Source of the DNA: JAMXLO01 sp963832895
GTDB taxonomy: Bacteria > Pseudomonadota > Alphaproteobacteria > Acetobacterales > Acetobacteraceae
Length of the DNA stretch: 64,000 bases
Assembly (NCBI GenBank): GCA_963832895.1
Contig: CAWHVQ010000019.1
Span: 93,842-157,841, forward strand
Direction of reading: 5' to 3'
In this document: positions 50,443 to 58,741 of the stretch, piece by piece
How the letters are laid out: every line of letters starts with the position of its first letter
Numbering within the stretch: position 1 is the first letter of the stretch
Made by a program: the position numbers and the translations under genes
Notes under the pieces: generated by a model
What the model was told of the DNA's origin: nothing
What the model saw: the letters and a program-made list of their open reading frames with translations, nothing else
Databases searched by the model: none

Positions 50443-51432
50443 ATGAAAACACGTAAGCTCGGGACGCTTGAAGTCTCTGCCCTCGGCCTCGGCTGCATGA
50501 GCATGAGCGCGTTGTACGGGCCACCCGCCGACAAGCAGGAGATGATCAAACTCATCCGCGCCGCCCACGAACGGGGCGTCACGCTGTTCGACACGGCGGA
50601 ATCCTATGGTCCCTTCGTCAACGAGGAACTGGTGGGAGAGGCACTGGAGCCGATCCGTGACAGCGTGGTGATCGCCACAAAGTTCGGTTTCGATATCGAT
50701 CTGGTGACCGGCGAGCGGCGGGGCGGCACCAACAGCCGTCCGCAGCATCTCAAGGCCGTGGCGGATGCCTGCCTGAAGCGTCTCCGGACGGACCGGATCG
50801 ACCTGTTCTATCAGCATCGCGTTGATCCGAACGTGCCGATCGAGGATGTGGCCCACGCGGTTGGTGAGCTCATCGCGGCGGGGAAGGTGAGGCATTTCGG
50901 TCTGTCGGAAGCCGGCGTGCAGACAGTCCGGCGCGCGCATGCGGTGCATCCCGTGACGGCGGTCCAAAGCGAATACTCGCTGTTTTGGCGAGGCCCTGAG
51001 AAAGAGCTTCTGCCGGCGCTGGAGGAACTGGGCATCGGGTTCGTGCCGTTCAGCCCGCTCGGCGCGGGTTTTCTCACCGGCCAGATCGACGAGAACACCA
51101 AGTTCGACCCGACGGATTTCCGAAACAATGTCCCGCGGTTCTCGCCCGAGGCGAGAAAGGCGAACGCGGGTCTGGTCGAACTCGTCAAGACAATCGCAGC
51201 CCGCAGGGGCGTGACACCCGCGCGCATCGCGCTCGCTTGGCTGCTGGCGCAAAAGCCCTGGATCGTGCCCATCCCGGGCACGACGAAGCTGCATCGGCTG
51301 GAAGAGAATCTTGGTGCCGCCGACCTCCTGCTCACGAAGGCGGATCTGGACGAAATCGCGAAGGGTCTTTCGGGCATCGAGGTCATGGGTGAACGCCTGC
51401 CGGAAGCGGCGCTCAAGATGACCAATCGGTGA
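50443..51432 (+). CDS. Aldo/keto reductase (copy 2)
   Basis: 329-residue NADPH-dependent aldo/keto reductase. Catalytic Asp/Tyr lie in LFDTAESYGPFVNEEL, Lys in VIATKFGFDI and His in LFYQHRVDPNVPIEDVA. FGLSEAGVQTVRRAHAVHPVTAVQSEYSLF and VPIPGTTKLHRLEENLGA (cofactor phosphate site) complete the fold. The ATG at 50443 with AGGAG 7 bases upstream is chosen over a TTG two codons earlier. It is divergent from LysR copy 2, which probably regulates it. Confidence 0.93.
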   Translation: MKTRKLGTLEVSALGLGCMSMSALYGPPADKQEMIKLIRAAHERGVTLFDTAESYGPFVNEELVGEALEPIRDSVVIATKFGFDIDLVTGERRGGTNSRPQHLKAVADACLKRLRTDRIDLFYQHRVDPNVPIEDVAHAVGELIAAGKVRHFGLSEAGVQTVRRAHAVHPVTAVQSEYSLFWRGPEKELLPALEELGIGFVPFSPLGAGFLTGQIDENTKFDPTDFRNNVPRFSPEARKANAGLVELVKTIAARRGVTPARIALAWLLAQKPWIVPIPGTTKLHRLEENLGAADLLLTKADLDEIAKGLSGIEVMGERLPEAALKMTNR

Positions 51433-51708
51433 CCGGTAGTAAGGACCGTCCATGAGGCTTCCTGCCGAACCCACCAGGAGAGCGTTGTTGGTAAATTCGC
51501 TGATCCTGCCGGCGGCAGTCGCCGCGAGTACGCCCGCTGACACGGCGGACGCCGGTTCGAACGGCAGACGATTGCGCGTGTTACGGATTGGCTCAGCGGA
51601 CTGGCAGGAAGCCACCCATAGCGGCAGTAGCGGAGCAGGACCGAGTTCGAACCCAGGACCCTCGCCTGGCGCCTGGAAGCAGCATTTGATAAATATTGGC
51701 GAATGTCG
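51433..51708. other. Gap between the aldo/keto reductase and tRNA-Gln
   Basis: A weak open frame beginning at 51452 with a leader-like start (RRALLVNSLILPAAVAA) runs on through the tRNA, so it is not taken as a gene. The stretch near 51643 (GAGTTCGAACCCAGGACC) resembles a tRNA T arm. 51688-51708 is the repeat-like flank of the tRNA. Confidence 0.45.
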
Positions 51709-51782
51709 TGGCTGGGGGACCTGGATTCGAACCAAGGCTGCCCGGTCCAGAGCCGGGAGTTCTACCGCTAAACTATCCCCCA
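51709..51782 (-). tRNA. tRNA-Gln (anticodon CUG)
   Basis: On the minus strand the sequence folds as a cloverleaf: acceptor TGGGGGA pairing with TCCCCCA, D arm with TAGCGGTAGAA, anticodon stem CCCGG/CCGGG enclosing the loop CTCTGGA (anticodon CTG at positions 34-36, reading CAG), T arm with GGTTCGAATCC, discriminator G, and an encoded CCA end at 51709-51711. Length is 74. It reads away from the accessory region and lies next to the rfb operon. Confidence 0.95.
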
Positions 51783-51875
51783 CCGGAGCGCGGAACGCGC
51801 AAATACCACGCCCCACCCGGCCTCGGCAACCTTACCCAACCGTCGCGAGTTCGCGCCGCAGCATTGAATGCTCGA

Positions 51876-52785
51876 TCACACTCGGCTGAGCGCGTGGGCT
51901 GCGAAGATCGCCTCAACGGTGCGTGTCAGCCCGTCCTGCCACGGCGGCAGCCGCAGGCCCAACACCGTGGCGAGCTTGCCGCAGTCGAGGCGCGAGTTCA
52001 GGCGGTCGTTTCGCTCTCGTCGGCCACTCATCCGTCACGATCGGCGCGATCGTCGGCACCGGCACGCCATGACTCACCGCCGCGGCGAACGTCGCGGTCG
52101 CGAGTTCGTGCCATGTCGCGGCACCCGTGCCGGCGGCGTGATAGATGCCGGCGTAGCGCCTCTGCCAACCGTCGCTCGTCAGCCGCACGGCAATGCCCAG
52201 AATGGCCCGCGCCAGATCGGGCGCACTGGTCGGACAGCCGCACTGGTCCGCCACGACACGCAAATGCCGATGGCGCTGCCCGGCGGCAAGCATGGTGCGC
52301 ACGAAGTTGTTGCCGATCGGCGAGTACAGCCACGACGTCCGTACCACGATCCCGCGCGAGCACTCCGCGAGCACCGCCTGCTCGCCTGCCAGCTTGCTCG
52401 CGCCGTAAACGCCCTGCGGTGAGACCGCGTCGGTCTCCACATACGGCGCACCCTTGAGCCCATCGAACACATAGTCGGTCGACACATGAATCAACGGAAT
52501 GCCAGCCACCTCGCACAGCCGCGCCAACTCCCGCGGCCCATCGCGATTAACCCTGAACGCCGCCGCCGCATCGTCCTCGGCCGCGTCCACCGCGGTATAC
52601 GCCGCGGCATTGATCACCAACCACGGCGCACTGGCCGCGAAAGTCTCGCGCACGCTCTCAGGCCGGTCGAAATCCAGCCGCGGAGGCCCGACGCACTCCA
52701 CCGCCAACCCACGCGACGGCGCCGCCTCCGCCAGCGACACCGCGAGTTGCCCGGTGACGCCAATAACCAGGATCGGTGCCGTCAT
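51876..52785 (-). CDS. rfbD: dTDP-4-dehydrorhamnose reductase, apparent frameshift near the 3' end
   Basis: Last enzyme of dTDP-L-rhamnose synthesis. From MTAPILVIGVTGQLA it shows the NADPH fold, VINAAAYTAVDAAEDD, IHVSTDYVFDG, VYGASKLAGE with the catalytic Tyr/Lys, VVRTSWLYSP and DQCGCPTSAPDLA. At about 51996-52005 the conserved frame ends (EWPTRAKRPPE) and the expected C-terminus continues one base shifted as NSRLDCGKLATVLGLRLPPW to a stop at 51876. Removing the T in CCTGAACTCG restores RPPNSRLD and a 303-residue protein. Uncorrected, the product ends at 51913 with an aberrant tail. It is the last gene of rfbBACD. Confidence 0.88.
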
Positions 52786-52786
52786 G

Positions 52787-53344
52787 TCACGCCGTGTGCC
52801 ACTCGCCGCACTCCGCCAGGCGCGGCAGGATGCGATCCTTGTCCGACAGGATCGCCTCCTCCGGCGCGATCGGCCATGGAATGGCAAGATCCGGATCGTT
52901 CCAGATCACCCCGCGCTCCGCCTGCCGGTCCCACGGCGCGGTAACCTTGTAGATCACCTCGGTGTCCGCCTCGAGCGTGCAGTAGCCATGCAGCAAACCC
53001 GCCGGAATCCAAAACTGCTGCCAGTTGTCCGCCGACAGCACGACGCCGGCATGGCGGCCATACGTCGGCGAGCCATGCCTGATGTCCACCGCCACGTCCC
53101 AGATCGATCCGCGCACCACCCGGATCAGCTTGCCCTGCGCATTCGGCGCGATCTGCAGGTGCAGGCCGCGCACCACACCGCGATCAGCCGATCGCGCGTG
53201 ATTGTCCTGCACGAAGGGACCCGGCACGCCCGCCTCAACAAAGCGGCGTTCATTCCAGGTTTCCGAAAAGAACCCACGCTCGTCGAGAAAGCGGGCCGGC
53301 GTGATCAGCAGGACATCTGGAATGCCGGTCGGCTCGACAATCAT
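52787..53344 (-). CDS. rfbC: dTDP-4-dehydrorhamnose 3,5-epimerase
   Basis: 185-residue cupin-fold epimerase of the dTDP-rhamnose pathway. Typical sequence: RFLDERGFFSETWNERRFVEAG, FVQDNHARSADRGVVRGLHLQ with the catalytic His, GKLIRVVRGSIWDVAVDIRHGSPTYG, FWIPAGLLHGYCTLE with the second site, and IYKVTAPWDRQAERGVIWNDP. It overlaps rfbA by 4 bases at its start and ends one base before the rfbD start codon, so translation is coupled through the operon. Slightly short but complete. Confidence 0.96.
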   Translation of the reverse strand: MIVEPTGIPDVLLITPARFLDERGFFSETWNERRFVEAGVPGPFVQDNHARSADRGVVRGLHLQIAPNAQGKLIRVVRGSIWDVAVDIRHGSPTYGRHAGVVLSADNWQQFWIPAGLLHGYCTLEADTEVIYKVTAPWDRQAERGVIWNDPDLAIPWPIAPEEAILSDKDRILPRLAECGEWHTA

Positions 53345-54217
53345 GCCTGCTCTCCCTCGGCCAATTCCATCAGCACGCGTCCCAATTCTGTCTTGCCCAG
53401 TTGGCGCGCGTGTGAGCGCAGCGTATCCGCGTCAATATATCCCATGCGAAATGCGACTTCCTCCGGACAGCCGACCAGCATGCCGGTCCGCGACTGGATG
53501 GTCTGCACGAAGGTCGCCGCCTGCAGCAGCGAGTTCAGGCGTGCCGGCATCGAGCCAAGCGCAGCCGCGCGACAACCGCTCCACCGCCAGCACGCCGGCG
53601 TCGAGGTACAGCCGGTTGAGGTCGGTGATCTCCAGTTCGCCGCGCCCGGAGGGACGAATGGTTCGCGCCAGGTCGCTAACCGTCTGATCGTAGAAGTAGA
53701 GGCCAGTCACCGCCCAGTTGGATTCCGTTGCCGTGGGCTTCTCCACGATATCCATCGCGCGCCCTGCGGCGTCGAACGACACCACGCCATACCGCTCCGG
53801 GTCGCGCACCTGATACGCGAACACGGTCGCGCCATGCGGTCGAGCCGCCGCCGTGCGCAGCAGCGCGGACAGATGGTCGGCGTGAATGAGGTTGTCGCCA
53901 AGCGCCAGTGCGCAGGCCTCGCCGGCGATCCAGTCGCGGCCGATCAGGAAGGCCTGCGCGATCCCCTCGGGGCGCTTCTGTTCGGCGTAGGTGAAGTGCA
54001 CGCCGAAGCGCTCGCCCCCACCGAGCAGCTTGCTGAACTGCGGCAGGTCCTCGGGTGTCGAGATCACCAGGATGTCGCGGATGCCGGCAAGCATCAGCGT
54101 CGACAACGGGTAATACACCATCGGTTTGTCGTACACCGGCAGCAACTGCTTCGACGCCGCCAAGGTCATCGGATGCAGCCGCGTGCCGGAGCCGCCGGCG
54201 AGCAGAATGCCTTTCAT
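53341..54217 (-). CDS. rfbA: Glucose-1-phosphate thymidylyltransferase, apparent frameshift in the C-terminal third
   Basis: Makes dTDP-glucose, the first step to dTDP-rhamnose. It starts MKGILLAGGSGTRLHPMTLAASKQLLPVYDKPMVYYPLSTLM, with LGDNLIHADHLS and GVVSFDAAGRAMDIVEKP. The frame breaks at about 53535-53545: the conserved GCAWLDAGTP runs into an aberrant tail, while SLLQAATFVQTIQSRTG and CPEEVAFRMGYI follow in the next frame to 53341. Removing one T in CCTGAACTCG gives GTPNSLLQAA and a normal protein of about 291 residues. It overlaps rfbB by ATGA and rfbC by 4 bases. Confidence 0.9.
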
Positions 54218-55281
54218 GCCGCAGTTCCCAACCGTTGTCCCGCATAGCGCCCGGCGCGCACCGCCTGCCACCAGTCGCGGTTCGCCAGATACCACTCGAT
54301 GGTCCGCGCCAGACCCGTCTCGAAGTCGTGCGGCGCGGTCCAGCCAAGCGCCGTCTCCGCGCGCGTCGGATCGATCTCGTAGCGGAAATCATGCCCCGGC
54401 CGATCGGTGACGAAGTGGATCAGCCGCTCGCGCGCGCCGGCAGGATCCGGCACGCGGCGATCCAGTTCCGCGCAGATCGCGCGCACCACGTCGAGATTGC
54501 TGCGCGGCTGACGGGCACCGATCGCATACGTCGCGCCAGGCTCGCCAAGTTCCAACACGCGCACCAGCGCGACCGCGTGGTCCTCGACAAAGATCCAATC
54601 GCGCCGGTTCGAGCCGTCGCCATACACCGGCAGAGGCTTGCTCTCCAGCGCGTTCAGCGTGATCAGCGGGATCAGCTTTTCCGGGAATTGCCACGGCCCG
54701 TAGTTGTTGGCGGTGTTTGAGACGAGGGTCGGCAGCCCATAGGTGTGGAACCACGCCCGCACCAGATGGTCGGAAGCTGCCTTGCTCGCCGAATAGGGGC
54801 TGCGCGGATCGTAGCTTGTGGTCTCGTCGAACGGCGGATCACCGGCGCCAAGCGCGCCGAACACCTCGTCTGTGGATATGTGATGAAATCGAAACGTCGC
54901 GCGTCGCACCGGGCTGAGCCCGGCGTAGTATTGCCGTGACGCCTCCAACATCGTGAACGTACCGACAACGTTGGTCTCGATGAACGTCGCCGGCCCATCG
55001 ATCGAGCGATCAACGTGGCTTTCCGCCGCGAGGTGCATCACCGCGTCAGGCTGCTGGGTCGCGAAGATCTGCCGCATCGCCGCGGCATTGGTGATATCGG
55101 CGCGGATCAGGACATGTCGATTGTGACCCCTCGCATTATCCAGCGCGTCCTCGGAGGCGGCATAGGTCAGCTTGTCGACATTGATCACGACATGGTCCGT
55201 GTCGCGTATCAGATGGCGCACCACCGCCGAACCGATGAAGCCGCATCCGCCGGTCAGCAACACTTTCATGCTCTCGGGCAT
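54214..55281 (-). CDS. rfbB: dTDP-glucose 4,6-dehydratase
   Basis: Second enzyme of dTDP-L-rhamnose synthesis, an extended SDR of about 351-355 residues. Motifs: MKVLLTGGCGFIGSAVVRHL (NAD-binding), MHLAAESHVDRSIDGP, FHHISTDEVFGAL, SPYSASKAASDHLVRAW with catalytic Tyr/Lys, SNTANNYGPWQFPEKLIP and GDGSNRRDWIFVEDHA. The start may be 55281 or the ATG at 55269, which gives the usual MKVLL. It heads the operon rfbB-rfbA-rfbC-rfbD. Rhamnose from this pathway would feed surface polysaccharide. Confidence 0.96.
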   Translation of the reverse strand: MPESMKVLLTGGCGFIGSAVVRHLIRDTDHVVINVDKLTYAASEDALDNARGHNRHVLIRADITNAAAMRQIFATQQPDAVMHLAAESHVDRSIDGPATFIETNVVGTFTMLEASRQYYAGLSPVRRATFRFHHISTDEVFGALGAGDPPFDETTSYDPRSPYSASKAASDHLVRAWFHTYGLPTLVSNTANNYGPWQFPEKLIPLITLNALESKPLPVYGDGSNRRDWIFVEDHAVALVRVLELGEPGATYAIGARQPRSNLDVVRAICAELDRRVPDPAGARERLIHFVTDRPGHDFRYEIDPTRAETALGWTAPHDFETGLARTIEWYLANRDWWQAVRAGRYAGQRLGTAA

Positions 55282-55373
55282 CCATTCTTACTTAGGCGTA
55301 ACAATCACCCGGCCCGTGATCAGGGGCTGACCCCTAGCTTATGCCTCATTCCTGCAGCGAATGGAAAGCAAAG

Positions 55374-55760
55374 TTACGCTCTGCCGAGTGCCCAGCCGCC
55401 CCAGACCGCGGCGAGGCACAGCACGACAGACCCAGCGACGTATGCCATCGCCGGCGAGGTATCGCCGGATTGCAGCAGTTCCAGCGTCTGCAGGCTGAAC
55501 GCCGAGAAGGTGGTGAAGCCGCCGCAGACGCCGACCATGAGGAAGATCCGTACGTCCGGATGCATGGCGACGCGCGTCGGCGTGAGCGTGACCGCCGCCA
55601 CCAGACCGATCACGAACGAGCCCACGACGTTGATCAGCAGGGTTCCCCAGGGAAAGCGTGGCCCGGTCAGCATGGTCATCGCCGCGGCCAGCCAGAAGCG
55701 GGCCAGACTCCCTACCGCGCCGCCAACCGCCACCGCCAGCCAGGTCGTCCCGGTTCCCAT
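55374..55760 (-). CDS. crcB: Fluoride ion channel CrcB/FluC
   Basis: Small inner-membrane fluoride exporter, 128 residues, four TMs, functioning as a dual-topology dimer. It shows the family motifs GGAVGSLARFWLA, FPWGTLLINVVGSFVIG with the conserved Asn, and VGVCGGFTTFSAFSLQTLELL with the Phe box and Na site. The frame is open upstream, but the ATG at 55760 gives the natural MGTGTTWLAVAVGGA. I looked for the crcB riboswitch in the leader and did not find its conserved pattern. Confidence 0.93.
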   Translation of the reverse strand: MGTGTTWLAVAVGGAVGSLARFWLAAAMTMLTGPRFPWGTLLINVVGSFVIGLVAAVTLTPTRVAMHPDVRIFLMVGVCGGFTTFSAFSLQTLELLQSGDTSPAMAYVAGSVVLCLAAVWGGWALGRA

Positions 55761-55836
55761 GTCGCGGCTATAGCAGAAGTCGGCGGGGTTGCCTTGGCCT
55801 CCGGCTGAATCCAGCCGGGTCAGAAAACGATCGCCT

Positions 55837-56259
55837 TCAGTCTCGGGGAAGCAAGAGCAACGAGAACCATGCGAAGTACGACACCACAAACCCCGCCGCC
55901 ATCAGATGTGTCATCCAGAGAGTGAACCGCACCGGGACCGGCGAGCCGCCGGTGTCGCCAAGAAGCCTGACGATCTCGTCGAGCTTGCGATGCGCGGCGG
56001 TGACGTAGTGTCGGAAGATCAAGATGCCGGCGAAGGCGATAACGTGCAGCATCAGGCAGGCGATCGGCACTCCATAGCGCAGCACGAGCCCTCGTAGCCC
56101 TTGTCGGTGCTCGCCGACGGCGAGGAAGGCGATTGCCGCCACGAGACTGAATGTCAGGAAAAGGCTGAACCAGTTGACGAACGCCGTCGTGTTTGCCCGC
56201 AGGTGGGCGTTGATCTCCTGGTACTCGAGTACCGGCAGGTCGGTTTCGCTGGCGGTCAC
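55837..56259 (-). CDS. Small membrane protein of unknown function
   Basis: 140-residue protein with a GTG start at 56259 overlapping the upstream DUF983 stop (GTGA). It has a short polar N-terminus (ASETDLPVLEYQEINAHLRANTTAFVNW), then three hydrophobic segments (FSLFLTFSLVAAIAFLAV, YGVPIACLMLHVIAFAGILIF, MTHLMAAGFVVSYFAWFSLLLL) separated by charged loops. I do not recognise the family. The coupling with DUF983 suggests a joint membrane role. Confidence 0.65.
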   Translation of the reverse strand: MTASETDLPVLEYQEINAHLRANTTAFVNWFSLFLTFSLVAAIAFLAVGEHRQGLRGLVLRYGVPIACLMLHVIAFAGILIFRHYVTAAHRKLDEIVRLLGDTGGSPVPVRFTLWMTHLMAAGFVVSYFAWFSLLLLPRD

Positions 56260-56627
56260 GTCGCCGACTCCTGGCGGACGATATTCATGGCCCAGCACAA
56301 CCCGACCGCCGCTCCCTTCATGAACGGCAGCAACACGAGACACATGAGGGCCGTCACCGGCAGCCAGATCGCGAATTCTACCCAGAGCGGAGGCTCATAG
56401 ACATTGTCCGACCATACGAAGAGCGCGACCAAGACGTGCCCCGCAACGAACACGGTCAGATAAGGTGGCAAGTCATCGGACGGATAGGCCAAATTGTTGT
56501 TGCCGCAGACTTCGCACGGCGAGCGGATGGTCAGATACCTTTTGAGCAGTTGCCCCTCGCCGCAATTGGGGCAGCGGCGAGCGAGCCCGCGTTTCAGCCC
56601 CGTCCAGATCGACTTCTCGTCGGCCAT
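56256..56627 (-). CDS. DUF983 family membrane protein
   Basis: 123-residue alphaproteobacterial protein of unknown function. It starts SIWTGLKRGLARRCPNCGEGQLLKRYL with a four-Cys zinc ribbon (CPNC...CEVCG), then SDDLPPYLTVFVAGHVLVALFV and a second TM pair (EFAIWLPVTALMCLVLLPFMKGAAVGL). The start is taken at 56627; a GTG ten codons upstream is also in frame. It is cotranscribed with the following small membrane protein through a 4-base overlap. Confidence 0.85.
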   Translation of the reverse strand: MADEKSIWTGLKRGLARRCPNCGEGQLLKRYLTIRSPCEVCGNNNLAYPSDDLPPYLTVFVAGHVLVALFVWSDNVYEPPLWVEFAIWLPVTALMCLVLLPFMKGAAVGLCWAMNIVRQESAT

Positions 56628-56749
56628 CTCGATCGGATCGTGGCCCAGTTCGGCCACCGCGCCAAGCGACCGGGTCGCGCAACGCCTCCGGGGAAACCCT
56701 GTTCGGGTTTCACCCCGCCCTGGTCGTCATAGCCGGCCTGACAACCCGG

Positions 56750-57418
56750 TCAGAACCGGTAGCCGATGCCCGCGCCAATCACCAGCGGATTGAGCGCGGT
56801 ATGCGCCTTGATCGCGCCGCCATTGATGCTGGCCGTCGTATTCACAAAGATCTGCTTGACATCGAAGTTGGCGAACCAGTGTCCCGCGAAGTTGTAGTCG
56901 ACGCCTGCCTGGACCGCCGCGCCGACGTTGTTGCTGAACGCGACCTGTGTCACCGGTGCTCCGGCGGCATGTGACCCATAGAAGAACGAGGCGTTGATGC
57001 CGGCGCCGATATAGGGGCTGAGGCGCTCGTGCGGGAGGAAGTGGTACTGCACGGTCAGAGTGGGAGGCAGAACCCAGACACTGCCGACGTCCACGTGGCC
57101 AAGCACGGTATCGCTGGCCGAGACGTCGTGGCGCGTGGTCGCAGCGATCAGTTCGAACGCGACGTTGTCGGTGAGGAAATATGAAAAATCCACCTCGGGT
57201 GCGACCTGCGCAGAGGCATTCACCTGACCGCCAATCACAGAGATCGAGCTGCTCGTATCGAGCGGGATGACGCCGATCGCCCGCAGCCGTACCATTAGCG
57301 TGTTCGCCTGCTTGCCGACCGGGGGCGCGTCCATGTCGAACGCGCCTTGTGCCAGGGCCGCGTGGCTGCCGGCAATCGTGCATACCATGCAGGCAGCGAA
57401 AAGGGTCTGCTTCATCAT
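56750..57418 (-). CDS. ompW: OmpW-family outer-membrane protein
   Basis: Predicted eight-stranded outer-membrane beta-barrel of 222 residues. A signal peptide (KQTLFAACMVCTIAGSHAALAQ) ends near residue 23. The mature part shows NTLMVRLRAIGVIPLD, APEVDFSYFLTDNVAFELIAATTRHDV, VWVLPPTLTVQYHFLP, LSPYIGAGINASFFYG and a C-terminal YRF with terminal aromatic residue, all OmpW features. The ATGATG start at 57418 follows AGGAGGAG. OmpW proteins form narrow channels for small hydrophobic compounds. Monocistronic. Confidence 0.9.
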   Translation of the reverse strand: MMKQTLFAACMVCTIAGSHAALAQGAFDMDAPPVGKQANTLMVRLRAIGVIPLDTSSSISVIGGQVNASAQVAPEVDFSYFLTDNVAFELIAATTRHDVSASDTVLGHVDVGSVWVLPPTLTVQYHFLPHERLSPYIGAGINASFFYGSHAAGAPVTQVAFSNNVGAAVQAGVDYNFAGHWFANFDVKQIFVNTTASINGGAIKAHTALNPLVIGAGIGYRF

Positions 57419-57638
57419 CACTCCTCCTGCCGCACTGGACGCGGGGAGAAGTGACGAAATCATTAACCGGCCGGCGACGTTGATCCGGATCAAACTAAAT
57501 TCGAAATGAATATACAGTGTAGCCATCGCGCCCACCGTCGCGCTCCGCCACCGCATCAGCCCAGCGTGATCGTTCACTTTTTGTTCACATCATCCTTCTA
57601 CAATCCCGCCCAAACCAAGTCACGCGGGAGCAAAGTCC

Positions 57639-58160
57639 ATGACCATCGATGCCTTCATCACTCTGCTGATCAACACCCTTGTCCGCACCATCCCCACCAC
57701 CGCCGACCAGACCGAGGCGGATCGCGCTGCGAATTTGTTGATCGTCCGCACCATGATCGAGGCATTCCATCCCGCTGATCCGATGGAAGCTGCCGAGGCG
57801 GCCCGCGCGGTCGCCGCGCATTTCGCCGCGATGGACAGTTTCGCCCGCGCCGCCAGACCCGACGTGGCTGACGAGAAAGCCGTGCGGCTGCGCGCCAATG
57901 CCTTGGCCGCGGGGCGCGTCTTCAGCACAACGCTGCAAAACCACCGCCGCCAGCAGCGCCAGGTGTCCGGCGCGGATAACCAACTCCAACGGCCTGGCCG
58001 CGGTGCGCCAATGCCGGCACCGGCGCAGGTGCGTCACCACGCCGAACTCCCGGTCCAGATCCCCAGCCTCTCCGACGCCCTCCCCCAGGTATCGCTGCGG
58101 GCGGCATGGCGCAGCTCCACGGCACTTGCCCCCGTGCAACCGACCGTCCCCGCGCCCTGA
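57639..58160 (+). CDS. Uncharacterised 173-residue protein
   Basis: I do not recognise a family. The N-terminal two thirds are predicted helical (MTIDAFITLLINTLVRTIPT, AANLLIVRTMIEAFHPADPMEAAEAARAVAAHF), and the rest is Gln/Pro/Ala-rich and likely disordered. The ATG follows GGGAGCAAAGTCC, a fair ribosome site, and codon use matches the neighbours, so I believe it is a real gene. The upstream gap (57419-57638) is AT-richer and should hold promoters for both this gene and divergent ompW. It precedes the MarR-EmrAB operon. Confidence 0.6.
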   Translation: MTIDAFITLLINTLVRTIPTTADQTEADRAANLLIVRTMIEAFHPADPMEAAEAARAVAAHFAAMDSFARAARPDVADEKAVRLRANALAAGRVFSTTLQNHRRQQRQVSGADNQLQRPGRGAPMPAPAQVRHHAELPVQIPSLSDALPQVSLRAAWRSSTALAPVQPTVPAP

Positions 58161-58258
58161 CCGCATATCGGCCTTGCGTTCGATGCAAGGACGTGCCGCT
58201 GGCACCTTATCATAACGCAGCTTATTATCTGGGTCTCTCCTACGGGACCCATTCCGCA

Positions 58259-58741
58259 GTGCACAATTTCGAACGCGACCTGATGTTCCTGCTGCACGAC
58301 GTTGCCCGGCTCATCCGTGTCGACGCCGATAAACGGGCCCGCGCCCACGGGATGACCCGAGCGCAGTGGGGTATCCTGATCTGGCTCGAGCGACAGCCAG
58401 GCCTCTCCCAGAAGGAGCTCTCCGAAATCCTGGAAGTCGAGCCGATCACCGTCGCGCGCCTGATCGACCGCCTGGAACGGCGCGGCATGGTCGAACGGCG
58501 GCCCGATCCGAAAGACCGCCGCATCTGGCGCCTGCATTTGTGCCAGCCCGCCTACGGCGTGCTGCGCGAGATCGACTATCAGCGCGAGCAGATGCGCACC
58601 CTGTTGACCAGTGGCACGGACGAGGCGACGATCGATACGATGACGGAAGCACTGCTCACCATGAAGCTGACCCTGGTTCACGAAGCCCACCCACCGCGCC
58701 GGTATCCAACGGTCGAAACCCAAGCGCGGGAGCTCGCGTAA
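58259..58741 (+). CDS. MarR-family transcriptional regulator
   Basis: Winged-helix repressor of about 160 residues, next to the efflux genes it probably controls. Motifs: FERDLMFLLHDVARLIRVDADKRARAHGMTRAQWGILIWLERQPGLSQKELSEILEVEPITVARLIDRLERRGMVERRPDPKDRR, with the recognition helix and the beta-wing DPKDRR. The start is not certain: GTG at 58259 gives the length usual for these regulators, ATG at 58283 a shorter one, and the frame is open further upstream. Its stop overlaps the emrA start (TAATG). Confidence 0.88.
   Translation: MHNFERDLMFLLHDVARLIRVDADKRARAHGMTRAQWGILIWLERQPGLSQKELSEILEVEPITVARLIDRLERRGMVERRPDPKDRRIWRLHLCQPAYGVLREIDYQREQMRTLLTSGTDEATIDTMTEALLTMKLTLVHEAHPPRRYPTVETQARELA

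Noticed and set aside
51452..51889. 146-codon open frame with a leader-like N-terminus
   Set aside because: It reads straight through the tRNA-Gln gene and has no ribosome site; the tRNA-like peptide GWGTWIRTKAA is a translation artefact.
55761..55836. Possible fluoride riboswitch upstream of crcB
   Set aside because: The conserved GGNGATGG start and the GCTGATGA-type segments of the crcB motif were not found in the leader.
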